Source: Sporosarcina limicola
GTDB lineage: Bacteria; Bacillota; Bacilli; Bacillales_A; Planococcaceae
DNA: 64,000 bases
Assembly: GCF_014873855.1 (NCBI RefSeq)
Contig: NZ_JADBEL010000006.1
Span: 1-64,000 of the forward strand
Direction: 5' to 3'
Under the pieces are notes generated by a model, which worked only from the letters and a program-made list of their open reading frames with translations, did not search any database and was not told the origin of the DNA. Position numbers and translations under genes: made by a program. Shown piece by piece: positions 9,289-17,641 of this stretch (positions are counted from its first letter, which is position 1; every line of letters begins with the position of its first letter).

Positions 9289-9317
9289 GCATGAAATTCC
9301 GGATTCGAACCATTCTA
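9289..9317 (+). promoter_or_regulatory. sigma-G (forespore) promoter of the spore protein gene
   Basis: GCATG, a 17-base spacer and CATTCTA fit the B. subtilis sigma-G pattern (GHATR, CATNHTA) at every specified base. The predicted transcript starts near 9324, between this and the ribosome site. Confidence 0.8.
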
Positions 9318-9339
9318 TATGCACAAGGAGGTGGTAATC

Positions 9340-9549
9340 ATGGCGAACAACAACAGCGGAAATTCAAACCAGCTTGTCGTTCCAGGCGTAAGACAAGCAC
9401 TTGACCAAATGAAATATGAAATTGCACAGGAATTTGGAGTTCAGCTTGGACCAGATGCATCATCGCGTGCCAACGGATCCGTCGGCGGAGAAATTACAAA
9501 GCGATTAGTGCAACAGGCTCAACAACAAATGAGCGGTTACCAAAAATAA
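9340..9549 (+). CDS. sspA: alpha/beta-type small acid-soluble spore protein
   Basis: A 69-residue protein starting [16 protein letters not shown]. It has the two conserved blocks of alpha/beta SASPs: [15 protein letters not shown], holding the cleavage site of the germination protease GPR just before EFGV, and [22 protein letters not shown]. These proteins coat forespore DNA and protect it from UV and heat, then feed amino acids at germination. The ATG at 9340 follows AAGGAGGTGG; the upstream ATG at 9319 overlaps the promoter. sspA is next to thiI in B. subtilis too. The paralogue letter is uncertain. Confidence 0.95.
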   Translation: MANNNSGNSNQLVVPGVRQALDQMKYEIAQEFGVQLGPDASSRANGSVGGEITKRLVQQAQQQMSGYQK

Positions 9550-9560
9550 GTTTAACTATG

Positions 9561-9597
9561 AAAAGCTGTTCCGGAACTTTATCCGGAGCAGTTTTTT
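9561..9597 (+). terminator. sspA terminator
   Basis: GCTGTTCCGGA and TCCGGAGCAG pair, followed by six T. Confidence 0.85.
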
Positions 9598-9665
9598 CGT
9601 TTCATCTAAGTATTAACCGTGGATTAGAAAACATACAATTATTGAAACGGAAAAATGAATTACTT

Positions 9666-9694
9666 TTGAATTTTTTGATAAGTTCTTGTATAAT
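9666..9694 (+). promoter_or_regulatory. sigma-A promoter of the acyl-CoA synthetase gene
   Basis: TTGAAT, 17 bases, a perfect TATAAT, 28 bases before the start codon. I see no cre site here. Confidence 0.75.
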
Positions 9695-9722
9695 TGGTTA
9701 ATAAAGAAAAGAGGGAACAATC

Positions 9723-11294
9723 ATGAATCATGAACAACTTGTAGCTCCTAAGCTATATAATCTTGTTAGCGAATTTGAAAAACATGCGACAGGCGTCGGT
9801 AAAAAAGCACTTCTATATGTAAATGGTAAAGGGAAAAAGAAAGAAATTACATACGATAAATTAATGGAGTCAGCGAACAGAGCGGCTAATGTTTTTAGGG
9901 AGAATGGACTTGACAAGGGGGACGTTATTCTTGTGATGGTGCCGCGGCTGATTGAGGCGTATGTCACCTATATTGGAGCTCTTAAAGCAGGACTTGTTGT
10001 GATCCCGAGTTCTGAAATGCTAAGGCCTTCGGATATCGAATACCGTTTGGCACACAGTGATGCGAAAGCTATCGTAGCTTTTGAAGCTTTCGCTGATCAA
10101 TTTACTGAGGTCAACAATATGGATGATGTTCAACTTTTTATTGTTGGACAGGCCGGGGAGGGACAGTATTCATTAACAGAACAAATGGAAACTGCCTCAA
10201 TGGAATTTACCGCACCTGAAACGAACAGTACAGATAGGGCATTTCTTTCATACACATCCGGGACGACTGGAAAACCTAAGGGTGTTGTACATACACACGG
10301 TTGGGGTTATGCACATTTACGGACTACTGGAGCAAGTTGGCTTGGCATCGAAGAAGGGGATATCGTTTGGGCAACCGCGGCACCAGGTTGGCAAAAGTGG
10401 ATATGGACACCATTCCTTTCTGTATTGGGAAGCGGAGCGACAGGCTTGGTTTATGATGGGAAATTCGATGTTAAAACGTATTTGGAGCTGATCGGAACGT
10501 ATAGAGTGAATGTGCTTTGCTGCACGCCGACTGAATATCGATTCGTGGCAAAAGCGGACAATCTTAAGAATTATGACCTTTCTTCCATTCGAAGTGCAGT
10601 ATCAGCTGGAGAACCATTGAATCGTGAAGTGATAGAAATATTTGATGAGACATTCTCTATACAAGTAAGGGATGGATATGGACAGACAGAAAATACCCTA
10701 CTCGTTGGAACGATGCTTGGAATGGAAGCTAGGCCAGGTTCGATGGGGAAACCGACTCCGGGTAATAAAGTAGCAATTATAGATGACGAAGGTAATTTGA
10801 TTGGGACTGGGGAAGTCGGGGATATCGCCGTACATATATCGACACCTGCCCTTTTCAAAGAATATTTGAAAGATCCTGAACGTACGAAAATGCAGTTCCG
10901 CGGTGATTATTACCTAACAGGTGATCGAGCTAAAATGGATGAGGAGGGTTATTTTTGGTTTGAAGGTCGGGGAGATGATATTATTATAAGTTCTGGCTAT
11001 ACCATTGGACCTTTTGAAGTTGAGGACGCGTTAACTAAACATCCAGCAGTCCGAGAATGTGCAGTCGTTGCAAGCCCAGATGAAGTGCGGGGGAACATTG
11101 TGAAGGCGTTTATCGTGCTACGTGAACCTGCTATGCAAAACAAACAAGGAATCGTAGAAGAATTGCAGGAGCACGTTAAAAAATTGACTGCCCCGTATAA
11201 ATATCCGCGTAAAATCGAGTTTTTGGGGGAACTTCCAAAAACGGCATCTGGGAAAATAATGCGTATAGAACTAAGGAAAAAAGAACAACAATGA
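9723..11294 (+). CDS. ytcI: AMP-forming acyl-CoA synthetase, YtcI-like
   Basis: A 523-residue member of the ANL superfamily. Core motifs are in order: SYTSGTTGKPKGVVHTH (A3), DGYGQTEN (A5), YYLTGDRAKMDEEGYFWFEGR (A8 hinge) and LPKTASGKI with the adenylation lysine at residue 511 (A10). It activates a carboxylic acid to acyl-AMP and then to acyl-CoA. Length and the WGWA/APGWQKW region resemble medium-chain or short-chain acyl-CoA synthetases; the acid cannot be told. B. subtilis ytcI is also the neighbour of sspA. The gene is monocistronic between its promoter and a strong terminator. Confidence 0.85.
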   Translation: MNHEQLVAPKLYNLVSEFEKHATGVGKKALLYVNGKGKKKEITYDKLMESANRAANVFRENGLDKGDVILVMVPRLIEAYVTYIGALKAGLVVIPSSEMLRPSDIEYRLAHSDAKAIVAFEAFADQFTEVNNMDDVQLFIVGQAGEGQYSLTEQMETASMEFTAPETNSTDRAFLSYTSGTTGKPKGVVHTHGWGYAHLRTTGASWLGIEEGDIVWATAAPGWQKWIWTPFLSVLGSGATGLVYDGKFDVKTYLELIGTYRVNVLCCTPTEYRFVAKADNLKNYDLSSIRSAVSAGEPLNREVIEIFDETFSIQVRDGYGQTENTLLVGTMLGMEARPGSMGKPTPGNKVAIIDDEGNLIGTGEVGDIAVHISTPALFKEYLKDPERTKMQFRGDYYLTGDRAKMDEEGYFWFEGRGDDIIISSGYTIGPFEVEDALTKHPAVRECAVVASPDEVRGNIVKAFIVLREPAMQNKQGIVEELQEHVKKLTAPYKYPRKIEFLGELPKTASGKIMRIELRKKEQQ

Positions 11295-11303
11295 TTTGGT
11301 TGC

Positions 11304-11356
11304 AAAAAGCCGCTAGTAGTATGGGGTGCTAATCCCGTACCACTAGCGGCTTTTTA
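11304..11356 (+). terminator. strong terminator after ytcI
   Basis: AAAAAGCCGCTAGT pairs exactly with ACTAGCGGCTTTTT around a 24-base loop. Confidence 0.9.
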
Positions 11357-11383
11357 TTTGAATTGTCGAGTAATTTTTCTGTC

Positions 11384-11412
11384 TTTACCTTCTTGTTTGA
11401 TGGTATTATAAT
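11384..11412 (+). promoter_or_regulatory. putative sigma-A promoter of rarD
   Basis: TTTACC, 17 bases, TATAAT. Transcription would begin near 11419, leaving a leader of about 135 bases. Confidence 0.55.
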
Positions 11413-11416
11413 GAAT

Positions 11417-11506
11417 TTATCTAGCATTAACGGGAGTAATATTCCCGTTTTAAGGCTTGAAGCAAACAAAAGAAGCGTAAGGGAGAGATGGGGAAACCCT
11501 AGATAA
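11417..11506 (+). ncRNA. unidentified structured leader RNA upstream of rarD
   Basis: TTATCTAG (11417-11424) is the exact complement of CTAGATAA (11499-11506) and could close a 90-base domain. Inside are ACGGGA/TCCCGT with a 7-base loop, GCTT/AAGC, and AGGG/CCCT, so a multi-branched fold is possible. It sits between a TATAAT promoter and the rarD ribosome site, where a riboswitch would be expected. I compared it by memory with SAM, TPP, purine, guanidine, fluoride and T-box signatures and none fit. The first strand begins right at the predicted transcription start, which weakens the case. Confidence 0.4.
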
Positions 11507-11555
11507 TTGAGATTTCACTTTACTATTTTGGTAAATAAAAAAAGGGGATGAAGTT

Positions 11556-12458
11556 ATGCAAACGGAAAAAGGCGGTGTCCTCTGGGCGGTTGGTGCATAT
11601 GTTATTTGGGGAATTTTGCCGATTTACTGGAAAAGTCTCGAACACGTCTCAAGCGCAGAGATAATAGTGAGCCGAGTCTTTTGGGCATTTATTATGACTT
11701 TATTACTTGTGCTACTCATGAAAAATGGCCGCCATTTAATAGAAGACTTAAAGTCACTTTGGAAGTCTCAACGTAATTTTTGGGCATTATTTTTTGCATC
11801 GATATTGGTAACAAGTAACTGGTTCATCTACATATGGGCAGTAAATCATGGTCACCTTGTTCAAACAAGTTTAGGGTACTATATGAATCCACTTATATCT
11901 GTACTTCTAGGAATTTTTTTCTTGAAAGAGAAATTATCACACGCTCAGCAAATTGCATTTATACTTGCGGTAACTGGGGTCGTTATTTTGACAGTTTCGT
12001 ACGGAGAATTCCCTTGGTTGTCACTGGTATTGGCGATGACTTTCGCAATTTACAGTCTTGTGAAGAAACAGATTAAACTGGACGCGCTACGGGGACTCAC
12101 CATCGAAACGATGTTCATTGCCCCGCTAGCGATAGGGTACTACATATGGTTATTCATGGACGGAAGTGCTGTATTTATTCATTTAGATATTAAAACAGAC
12201 ATACTTCTCATTTTTACAGGTGCTGTAACTGCTATACCATTAGTCATGTTTGCGAAAGGCGCTCAGCAAATGCCTCTCTATATGGTAGGATTTCTCCAGT
12301 ATATTTCTCCAACAATTATGCTGTTTCTCGGCGTTGTGATTTATGGAGAAACATTTGGTACAATTGACTTACTATCATTCTCGTTTATTTGGTTAGCTCT
12401 TCTATTATTTACTATATCTAAAGTATTAGAAGTGTTGAAAATGAAAAGAAGTCTTTAA
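11556..12458 (+). CDS. rarD: EamA/RarD-family transporter
   Basis: A 300-residue polytopic membrane protein with about ten hydrophobic helices in two EamA-type repeats. VWAVGAYVIWGILPIYWKSL at the start and SNWFIYIWAVNHGHLVQTSLGYYMNPL in the first half are typical of RarD proteins of the drug/metabolite transporter group. The family's substrates are mostly unknown (chloramphenicol sensitivity gave the name in Gram-negatives). AAAGGGGATG gives the ribosome site. It stands alone behind a possible regulatory leader and directly before a sigma-W-type promoter for sppA. Confidence 0.85.
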   Translation: MQTEKGGVLWAVGAYVIWGILPIYWKSLEHVSSAEIIVSRVFWAFIMTLLLVLLMKNGRHLIEDLKSLWKSQRNFWALFFASILVTSNWFIYIWAVNHGHLVQTSLGYYMNPLISVLLGIFFLKEKLSHAQQIAFILAVTGVVILTVSYGEFPWLSLVLAMTFAIYSLVKKQIKLDALRGLTIETMFIAPLAIGYYIWLFMDGSAVFIHLDIKTDILLIFTGAVTAIPLVMFAKGAQQMPLYMVGFLQYISPTIMLFLGVVIYGETFGTIDLLSFSFIWLALLLFTISKVLEVLKMKRSL

Positions 12459-12460
12459 AG

Positions 12461-12489
12461 TGAAACATTTCCAGCTTCCCAAACGTATA
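12461..12489 (+). promoter_or_regulatory. sigma-W-type promoter of sppA-yteJ
   Basis: TGAAAC, a 17-base spacer and CGTATA match the extracytoplasmic-function sigma-W consensus. It begins three bases after the rarD stop. sppA-yteJ is a known sigma-W operon in B. subtilis. Confidence 0.85.
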
Positions 12490-12525
12490 GGATAGTGTGT
12501 GTTGAAAAATAGGGAGGAATCTAGA

Positions 12526-13536
12526 ATGACAATGAAACGATGGATTGCAATCATCGTCGCTGCAGCGCTTATTTTTGTTTCAGTGGGCGTCAACTCGTTA
12601 TCGTACATATTTACAAGGAACATTAATGGTTTCTTCGAAGAAATGATGGCCATGTCATCAGGTTATAGTGAAACGGTTATAGAGGAGGGAAGCAATCGGG
12701 AGAAAATCGCAGTACTAACACTGGATGGCATCATTCAAGATACAGGGAGTGCATCGCCATTCGTTGCTCGAAGCGGTTATAATCACCAATTTTTCATGAA
12801 TCAATTGAATGATGTTCTTGAGGACGACAGTGTAAAAGGTGTTGTGCTAAGAGTGAATACTCCGGGCGGAGGTGTCGTTGAATCAGCTGATATTTATGAT
12901 GCAATTCGGGCGATTCAAGTAGAGAAAGATATTCCGCTCTACGTTTCAATGGGGGGAATGGCAGCTTCAGGTGGTTATTATGTGTCGGCACCTGCAGATA
13001 AAATTTTTGTCAATCCTGAAACGATTACAGGATCCATCGGTGTCATTATGGAAAGTGTCAACTATGCGAAATTGGCTGAGAAATACGGCATCGATTTCAA
13101 TACAATCAAAACAGGACCGTATAAGGACATCATGAGTGGATCGCGCGAAATGAGAGATGATGAACGTGCAATGCTTCAGGAAATGATAAATGATTCCTAT
13201 GAGCGTTTCGTCGATATCATTGTAGAAGGTCGTGGAATGAGTGAAGCCGATGTAAAAAAAGTAGCAGATGGCCGTATCATGAATGGTCGACAAGCTATTG
13301 AAGCAGGACTCGCAGATGCCTCCGGCAAGACAGGTGATGTTATAGCTGCTTTGAAAGAAGACTTTGACCTTCAAAATGCCACTGTTTTCGAATATACAGC
13401 ATCGGACAGTTGGGCTTCAGTGTTTGGGGTTAAGGCAGGCAACCTATTCGGCAGCAATATCGAATCGGAATTGATTGGTAAACTGTTATCAGATTATAAC
13501 GCGCCACGGATGATGTATTTGTATGGTGAAAGATAA
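12526..13536 (+). CDS. sppA: signal peptide peptidase SppA
   Basis: A 336-residue membrane-anchored serine protease of family S49. An N-terminal hydrophobic segment (residues about 5-25) is followed by the catalytic core. The nucleophile Ser148 lies in GMAASGGYYVSA and the general base Lys200 in TGPYKDIMSGS, one residue off the B. subtilis pair (147/199). It clears leftover signal peptides and resists lantibiotics. GGGAGG lies 9 bases before the ATG at 12526; a GTG at 12499 in frame has no site. yteJ follows after 11 bases, so the two form an operon under the sigma-W-type promoter. Confidence 0.95.
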   Translation: MTMKRWIAIIVAAALIFVSVGVNSLSYIFTRNINGFFEEMMAMSSGYSETVIEEGSNREKIAVLTLDGIIQDTGSASPFVARSGYNHQFFMNQLNDVLEDDSVKGVVLRVNTPGGGVVESADIYDAIRAIQVEKDIPLYVSMGGMAASGGYYVSAPADKIFVNPETITGSIGVIMESVNYAKLAEKYGIDFNTIKTGPYKDIMSGSREMRDDERAMLQEMINDSYERFVDIIVEGRGMSEADVKKVADGRIMNGRQAIEAGLADASGKTGDVIAALKEDFDLQNATVFEYTASDSWASVFGVKAGNLFGSNIESELIGKLLSDYNAPRMMYLYGER

Positions 13537-13547
13537 GGGGGATGAAG

Positions 13548-14138
13548 ATGTCTGAACATATCGAACAACAGCAGAGTCTATCGGAAAAACCCTTGGTATC
13601 AGAACGGAACCAGGATTATGAAACGGTTCAAATAGAGCATTTTCGCGCGAAAAATGCAGGCTTTTGGACACGGTTATGGGCTTATATGATTGATCTTCTT
13701 GTAGTGGGTGCAATCAGTGGGATTTTGATTAAACCAATTTTTCGAGTGGTGGATATTGAAATATCAAACCCGTATTTTTTATTATTTAGTCCATACAAAG
13801 TTACGCTACTGATTTTGTTTTTACTGTACTTTACCTTGATGACGAGATTTTTCCAGCAAACTGTTGGGAAAATGGTCATGGGTATTAAAGTAGTTCCGAA
13901 GAATGGTGGGAAATTGACATGGAGCACAGTGATTTTCCGCGAAGTCATAGGGCGTTTCATCTCAAAAATGCTTGTCATCCCTTATCTACTTATCATCTTT
14001 ATGCCGAAGAAAGAGGCAATGCATGATTTGTTTGCAGATACGGTCGTTGAACATGAACATGCTTATGAAAAAGAGGTTCAGGTTAGGTATCTTAAACCGA
14101 CCGATGGACAACAGTTGCAAGAAGGGACTGTTATTTAG
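13548..14138 (+). CDS. yteJ: RDD-family membrane protein YteJ
   Basis: A 196-residue protein with a charged N-terminal tail (about 45 residues) and then an RDD domain: RLWAYMIDLLVVGAISGIL with the conserved Arg-Asp, a second helix pair, and FFQQTVGKMVMGIKVV. In B. subtilis YteJ works with SppA and inhibits it, affecting lantibiotic resistance. The ATG at 13548 is 6 bases after AAGGGGG; the ATG at 13542 touches that site, so the later start is preferred. It is translated right after sppA. Confidence 0.85.
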   Translation: MSEHIEQQQSLSEKPLVSERNQDYETVQIEHFRAKNAGFWTRLWAYMIDLLVVGAISGILIKPIFRVVDIEISNPYFLLFSPYKVTLLILFLLYFTLMTRFFQQTVGKMVMGIKVVPKNGGKLTWSTVIFREVIGRFISKMLVIPYLLIIFMPKKEAMHDLFADTVVEHEHAYEKEVQVRYLKPTDGQQLQEGTVI

Positions 14139-14166
14139 TAAGATAGGGTGAAAAGGAGGCGTCATA

Positions 14167-14673
14167 ATGGCTAACGTTACATTCAAAAATAATCCTGTTA
14201 CATTGCTCGGAAAAGAAGTTGCAATAGGGGATATTGCGCCTGACTTTACAGTACTTGCAAACGATTTGAGTCCAGTAACACTTGCAGATTCGAAAGGTAA
14301 GATTCGACTCATTAGTGTAATCCCTTCAATCGATACGGGTGTCTGTTCGACACAGACCCGGAAATTCAACGAAGGAGCTTCGTCTCTTGGAGATGACGTC
14401 CAACTTCTGACGATTTCCGTAGATTTACCGTTTGCTCAAGCAAAATGGTGTGCAGCGGAAGGACTGAAAAATGTTCAGACATTATCCGATCACCGTGATT
14501 TGTCATTCGGCGAAGCATATGGTGTTGTTATTAAGGAACTTCGTCTGCTTGCACGTTCTGTATTCATCATCGATAAAGATGATAAAGTGACCTATGTTGA
14601 GTATGTTGGCGAAGGTACAGATCACCCGGATTATGAAAAGGCGATTGAGGCTGTAAAACAATTAATGAAATAA
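14167..14673 (+). CDS. tpx: thiol peroxidase Tpx
   Basis: A 168-residue atypical 2-Cys peroxiredoxin. The peroxidatic Cys60 is in [12 protein letters not shown] and the resolving Cys95 in AKWCAAEGL, the spacing of E. coli Tpx (61/95). It reduces hydrogen peroxide and small lipid hydroperoxides with thioredoxin in the cytosol. AAGGAGG lies before the start. The gene is followed by a terminator, but it shares direction and a close position with yteJ (28 bases), so read-through from the sigma-W promoter is possible. Confidence 0.96.
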   Translation: MANVTFKNNPVTLLGKEVAIGDIAPDFTVLANDLSPVTLADSKGKIRLISVIPSIDTGVCSTQTRKFNEGASSLGDDVQLLTISVDLPFAQAKWCAAEGLKNVQTLSDHRDLSFGEAYGVVIKELRLLARSVFIIDKDDKVTYVEYVGEGTDHPDYEKAIEAVKQLMK

Positions 14674-14677
14674 CGTG

Positions 14678-14705
14678 AAACCCACTCGGAGACGGGTGGG
14701 TTTTG
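14678..14705 (+). terminator. tpx terminator
   Basis: AAACCCAC and GTGGGTTTT pair around a short loop, immediately after the stop codon. Confidence 0.75.
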
Positions 14706-14722
14706 TAAATAGAGGGATGAGA

Positions 14723-15634
14723 ATGACGACGAATACAGAAAAGATTTTCGCATTCATTGATACGTATACAGAGGAATCTGAAAAGCTATACCTCGAAGCG
14801 GTAATCGAAGCCTGCCGTGAATGGCTGTCTGGTGGAGCGCAACCTGCACTTTCGGAAATACCGACAAAAGAGGAAATTCGAAGAGGTATTCAACTTGCAG
14901 TCCTAAAAGGAATGAAGAGAAATGCGCAGCCACACCACCAAATGACCCCGGATTCGATGGGCATGCTTATTGGGCATATAGCCGGTAAATTAGCAAAAGG
15001 TAATCAGGATATTTCACTCTTAGATCCAGCTGCTGGGACAGGGAATTTACTCTATACGGTCATGAATGCAATCGGTAATGAAGTTACTGCAACCGCCGTA
15101 GAAATTGACGACTTACTCGTACGGTTATCAGCAGTTACGGCAGAACTATTGGAACATCCTGTTACGTTCTATGTTCAGGATGCACTTCGACCGTTACTCG
15201 TCGACCCGGTTGATATTACAGTAAGCGACTTGCCTGTAGGGTACTATCCAGATGATGATAATGCACTTCAATACGAATTAATGCCGACTGAAGGCCATGC
15301 CTACTCGCATCACCTGTTCATCGAGCAATCAATGAATCATACGAAACCAGGGGGGTATGGATTATTCATTATTCCAGCAAACTTGTTCGAATCAGAACAA
15401 GCGGCTTTATTGCATCCGTTTTTAAAAAAACGAACCATTATCAGGGCAGTAATTCAGTTGCCTGATTCGTTATTTAAAAATGCAGCGTATGTGAAAAGTA
15501 TATTAATCCTTCAAAAACCCTTCGCTGAGATGAAAGTGACACCTGATGTCCTTCTAGCGAAAGTTCCGAGTATGACTGACAAGAAAGCCATGTCGCTTTT
15601 CCTTCAGAAAATTGATCTATGGGCTGGGGAGTAA
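14723..15634 (+). CDS. ytxK: class I SAM-dependent methyltransferase YtxK
   Basis: A 303-residue protein. Motif I is SLLDPAAGTGNLLYTV and the catalytic loop is DLPVGYYPDDDN, a variant of the NPPY motif of N6-adenine methylases. The domain resembles the methylase subunit of type I restriction enzymes but there is no specificity or restriction gene near it. The ATG at 14723 lies 6 bases after AGAGGG; the TTG/GTG region upstream is inside the tpx terminator. In B. subtilis ytxK is followed by ackA, which is absent here; uspA lies in that place on the other strand. Substrate unknown. Confidence 0.8.
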   Translation: MTTNTEKIFAFIDTYTEESEKLYLEAVIEACREWLSGGAQPALSEIPTKEEIRRGIQLAVLKGMKRNAQPHHQMTPDSMGMLIGHIAGKLAKGNQDISLLDPAAGTGNLLYTVMNAIGNEVTATAVEIDDLLVRLSAVTAELLEHPVTFYVQDALRPLLVDPVDITVSDLPVGYYPDDDNALQYELMPTEGHAYSHHLFIEQSMNHTKPGGYGLFIIPANLFESEQAALLHPFLKKRTIIRAVIQLPDSLFKNAAYVKSILILQKPFAEMKVTPDVLLAKVPSMTDKKAMSLFLQKIDLWAGE

Positions 15635-15680
15635 GTTTGTTCTTCGCAAATTATAAAGCTGCAATCAATAATATAATAAA

Positions 15681-15717
15681 AAAAAGCTACCCTCTCATTT
15701 TAAGGGTAGCTCTTTTT
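15681..15717. terminator. bidirectional terminator between ytxK and uspA
   Basis: AAAAAGCTACCCT pairs with AGGGTAGCTCTTTTT; T runs occur on both strands. Confidence 0.85.
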
Positions 15718-15719
15718 AA

Positions 15720-16166
15720 TCATTCTTCAGGTGTACGTACGACTAGAACGTCACATTTTGCAGAACGAACGATATTTTCAGAAACACTTCCAATTAGGAA
15801 ACGTTCAACAGCGTTCAACCCTGTTGCTCCGCAAATAATCAGGTCAGCTTCTAATCTTTTTGAAAGGTCACGTGAAATCATCGTTTTTGGAGAACCGTAC
15901 TCAACGAAAACTTTGACATGTTGTAAACCAGCTTTTTCAGCTTCTAATTTGTAATCGCTAAGCAGCTCTTCAGCAAACTTTTGTGCACGCTCTGCAATTG
16001 ATCGATCATAAGCTTCAACTGCTGCGTATGAACGTGTGTCGATAATATTGATTAAGTTTAAGGTTGCCTCGTTTCGATCAGCAATCGCAACCGCTTTTTT
16101 GAAAGCCCACTTAGATTCCTCCGACCCATCAACAGCAACTAGAATTTGTTTGTATACTAGTGTCAT
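15720..16166 (-). CDS. universal stress protein UspA family
   Basis: A 148-residue Usp domain: MTLVYKQILVAVDGSEESKW at the N-terminus and the ATP-binding signature GATGLNAVERFLIGSVSENIV (Gly-x2-Gly-x9-Gly-Ser). ATP-binding Usp proteins form dimers and are induced by stress or starvation; the exact job is unknown. The ATG at 16166 is 8 bases after GGAG; GTG at 16175 and ATG at 16172 are too close to that site. It is divergent from ald, and the gap of about 300 bases holds two perfect Spo0A boxes that could affect either gene. Confidence 0.88.
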   Translation of the reverse strand: MTLVYKQILVAVDGSEESKWAFKKAVAIADRNEATLNLINIIDTRSYAAVEAYDRSIAERAQKFAEELLSDYKLEAEKAGLQHVKVFVEYGSPKTMISRDLSKRLEADLIICGATGLNAVERFLIGSVSENIVRSAKCDVLVVRTPEE

Positions 16167-16271
16167 TTTCATCACTCCATCTATTATAATAGTTGTTATA
16201 CTACTTCTTCTTCGGTATTGAAATTAATAAATCCTCTTAATCTAAAAAAGAAAAAAATATAAATTTGTAAT

Positions 16272-16279
16272 TTCGACAA
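16272..16279 (-). promoter_or_regulatory. Spo0A box (0A box)
   Basis: TTCGACAA on the plus strand, the complement of the perfect 0A box TTGTCGAA. It forms an inverted pair with the box at 16316. Confidence 0.5.
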
Positions 16280-16315
16280 AGTTGTTACAGTTTTTATGAG
16301 AGGATTTGTATAAGG

Positions 16316-16323
16316 TTGTCGAA
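16316..16323 (+). promoter_or_regulatory. Spo0A box (0A box)
   Basis: A perfect TTGTCGAA, about 150 bases before the ald start. Two perfect boxes within 52 bases are unlikely by chance in this gap. Confidence 0.5.
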
Positions 16324-16408
16324 TAATTACGTATTTTATCTTCTGAATATTCGGCGGATTATATTATTGAAGCAATATTAGTTACTATCTGATAAAATTA
16401 TCTGTGCA

Positions 16409-16440
16409 TTGGTCTGCACGTGAAATAGTCGGACGACCAA
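16409..16440 (+). promoter_or_regulatory. inverted repeat in the ald leader region, possible operator
   Basis: TTGGTC (16409) and GACCAA (16435) form an exact 6-base inverted repeat with centres 26 bases apart, 35 bases before the ald start. B. subtilis ald needs the alanine-responsive activator AdeR; whether this is its site is unknown. Confidence 0.35.
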
Positions 16441-16474
16441 CGAAAAAATTATATTTTTATAGGAGGAGTAAACA

Positions 16475-17593
16475 ATGCGTATTGGTGTTCCAAAAGAAGT
16501 TAAGAATAATGAAAACCGTGTTGCAATGACGCCGGCAGGAGCTTTTAACCTGAAATCTGCTGGTCATGAAGTATTCATCCAAAAGGGCGCAGGCTTAGGC
16601 TCAAGTTTTACAGATGAAGATTACATTGCAGCTGGGGCGAAAATTGTAGAAACCGCTGCACAAGCATGGGAAGCGGAAATGGTCATGAAAGTGAAAGAAC
16701 CAGTAGCATCTGAATACGGTTATTTCTCTGAAGGACTTATCCTTTTCACATATTTACATCTTGCTCCTGAATTGGAATTGACGAAAGCGCTTCTTGATAA
16801 GAAAGTAGTCGGTATCGCTTATGAAACTGTTCAACTACCGAATAATTCACTACCACTTTTAGCGCCGATGAGTGAAGTTGCTGGACGTATGGCAACACAA
16901 ATTGGTGCACAATATCTTGAAAAAACACAAGGCGGAAAAGGAATTCTACTTTCAGGAGTTCCAGGCGTATCCCGTGGTAAAGTAGCGGTAATCGGTGGTG
17001 GACAAGCGGGTACGAATGCTGCACGTATTGCAATCGGTATGGGTGCGCAAGTGACTGTACTCGATCTATCTGTAGATCGTCTGCGTCAGTTGGATGAAAT
17101 TTTTGGTAATGACATTCAAACACTTGTTTCAAATCCTTTCAACATTGCTGAATCTGTTAGGGATGCAGATCTTGTTGTCGGAGCAGTATTGATCCCTGGA
17201 GCAAGAGCACCGAAACTAGTTTCAGAAGAGATGGTGAAATCGATGAAACCAGGATCTGTCCTCGTTGACGTCGCAATCGACCAAGGTGGTATTTTCGCAA
17301 CATCAGATCGCGTTACAACGCATGATGAACCAACTTATGTGAAACATGGTGTTGTTCACTATGCAGTTGCGAATATGCCAGGTGCAGTACCACAAACATC
17401 AACAACAGCTCTAACAAACGTTACAGTTCCATATGCACTTCAAATTGCGAATAAAGGGTTTAAACAAGCTTGTTTAGATAATCTTTCACTTCAAAAAGGC
17501 ATTAACACTTTGGAAGGTCATGTAACATACAAAGCTGTAGCGGACGCTCAAGGAATTGAGTATGTGGCGGCAGAAACATTATTGAATAAATAA
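16475..17593 (+). CDS. ald: alanine dehydrogenase
   Basis: A 372-residue NAD-dependent enzyme that interconverts L-alanine with pyruvate and ammonia. [34 protein letters not shown] with the active-site His, and the Rossmann motif [20 protein letters not shown] are diagnostic. In B. subtilis the gene (also spoVN) supplies energy for sporulation from alanine. AGGAGGAG precedes the ATG. It is monocistronic with a strong bidirectional terminator. The upstream gap carries two perfect 0A boxes and an inverted repeat, so control by sporulation and alanine is plausible. Confidence 0.97.
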   Translation: MRIGVPKEVKNNENRVAMTPAGAFNLKSAGHEVFIQKGAGLGSSFTDEDYIAAGAKIVETAAQAWEAEMVMKVKEPVASEYGYFSEGLILFTYLHLAPELELTKALLDKKVVGIAYETVQLPNNSLPLLAPMSEVAGRMATQIGAQYLEKTQGGKGILLSGVPGVSRGKVAVIGGGQAGTNAARIAIGMGAQVTVLDLSVDRLRQLDEIFGNDIQTLVSNPFNIAESVRDADLVVGAVLIPGARAPKLVSEEMVKSMKPGSVLVDVAIDQGGIFATSDRVTTHDEPTYVKHGVVHYAVANMPGAVPQTSTTALTNVTVPYALQIANKGFKQACLDNLSLQKGINTLEGHVTYKAVADAQGIEYVAAETLLNK

Positions 17594-17597
17594 TAAT

Positions 17598-17641
17598 AAA
17601 AATGTTGTCCGCATGCCTATCTATGCGGACAACATTTTTTT
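17598..17641. terminator. bidirectional terminator between ald and pepQ
   Basis: AAAAATGTTGTCCGCAT pairs exactly with ATGCGGACAACATTTTT around an 8-base loop, with T runs on both strands. Confidence 0.95.

Noticed and set aside
14675-14722. Upstream start for ytxK
   Set aside because: The first codons fall in the tpx terminator hairpin and there is no ribosome site.
14723-15634. ytxK as a restriction-modification methylase
   Set aside because: The methylase fold is present but no restriction, specificity or phage-defence gene lies nearby, and the gene is part of a conserved housekeeping order.
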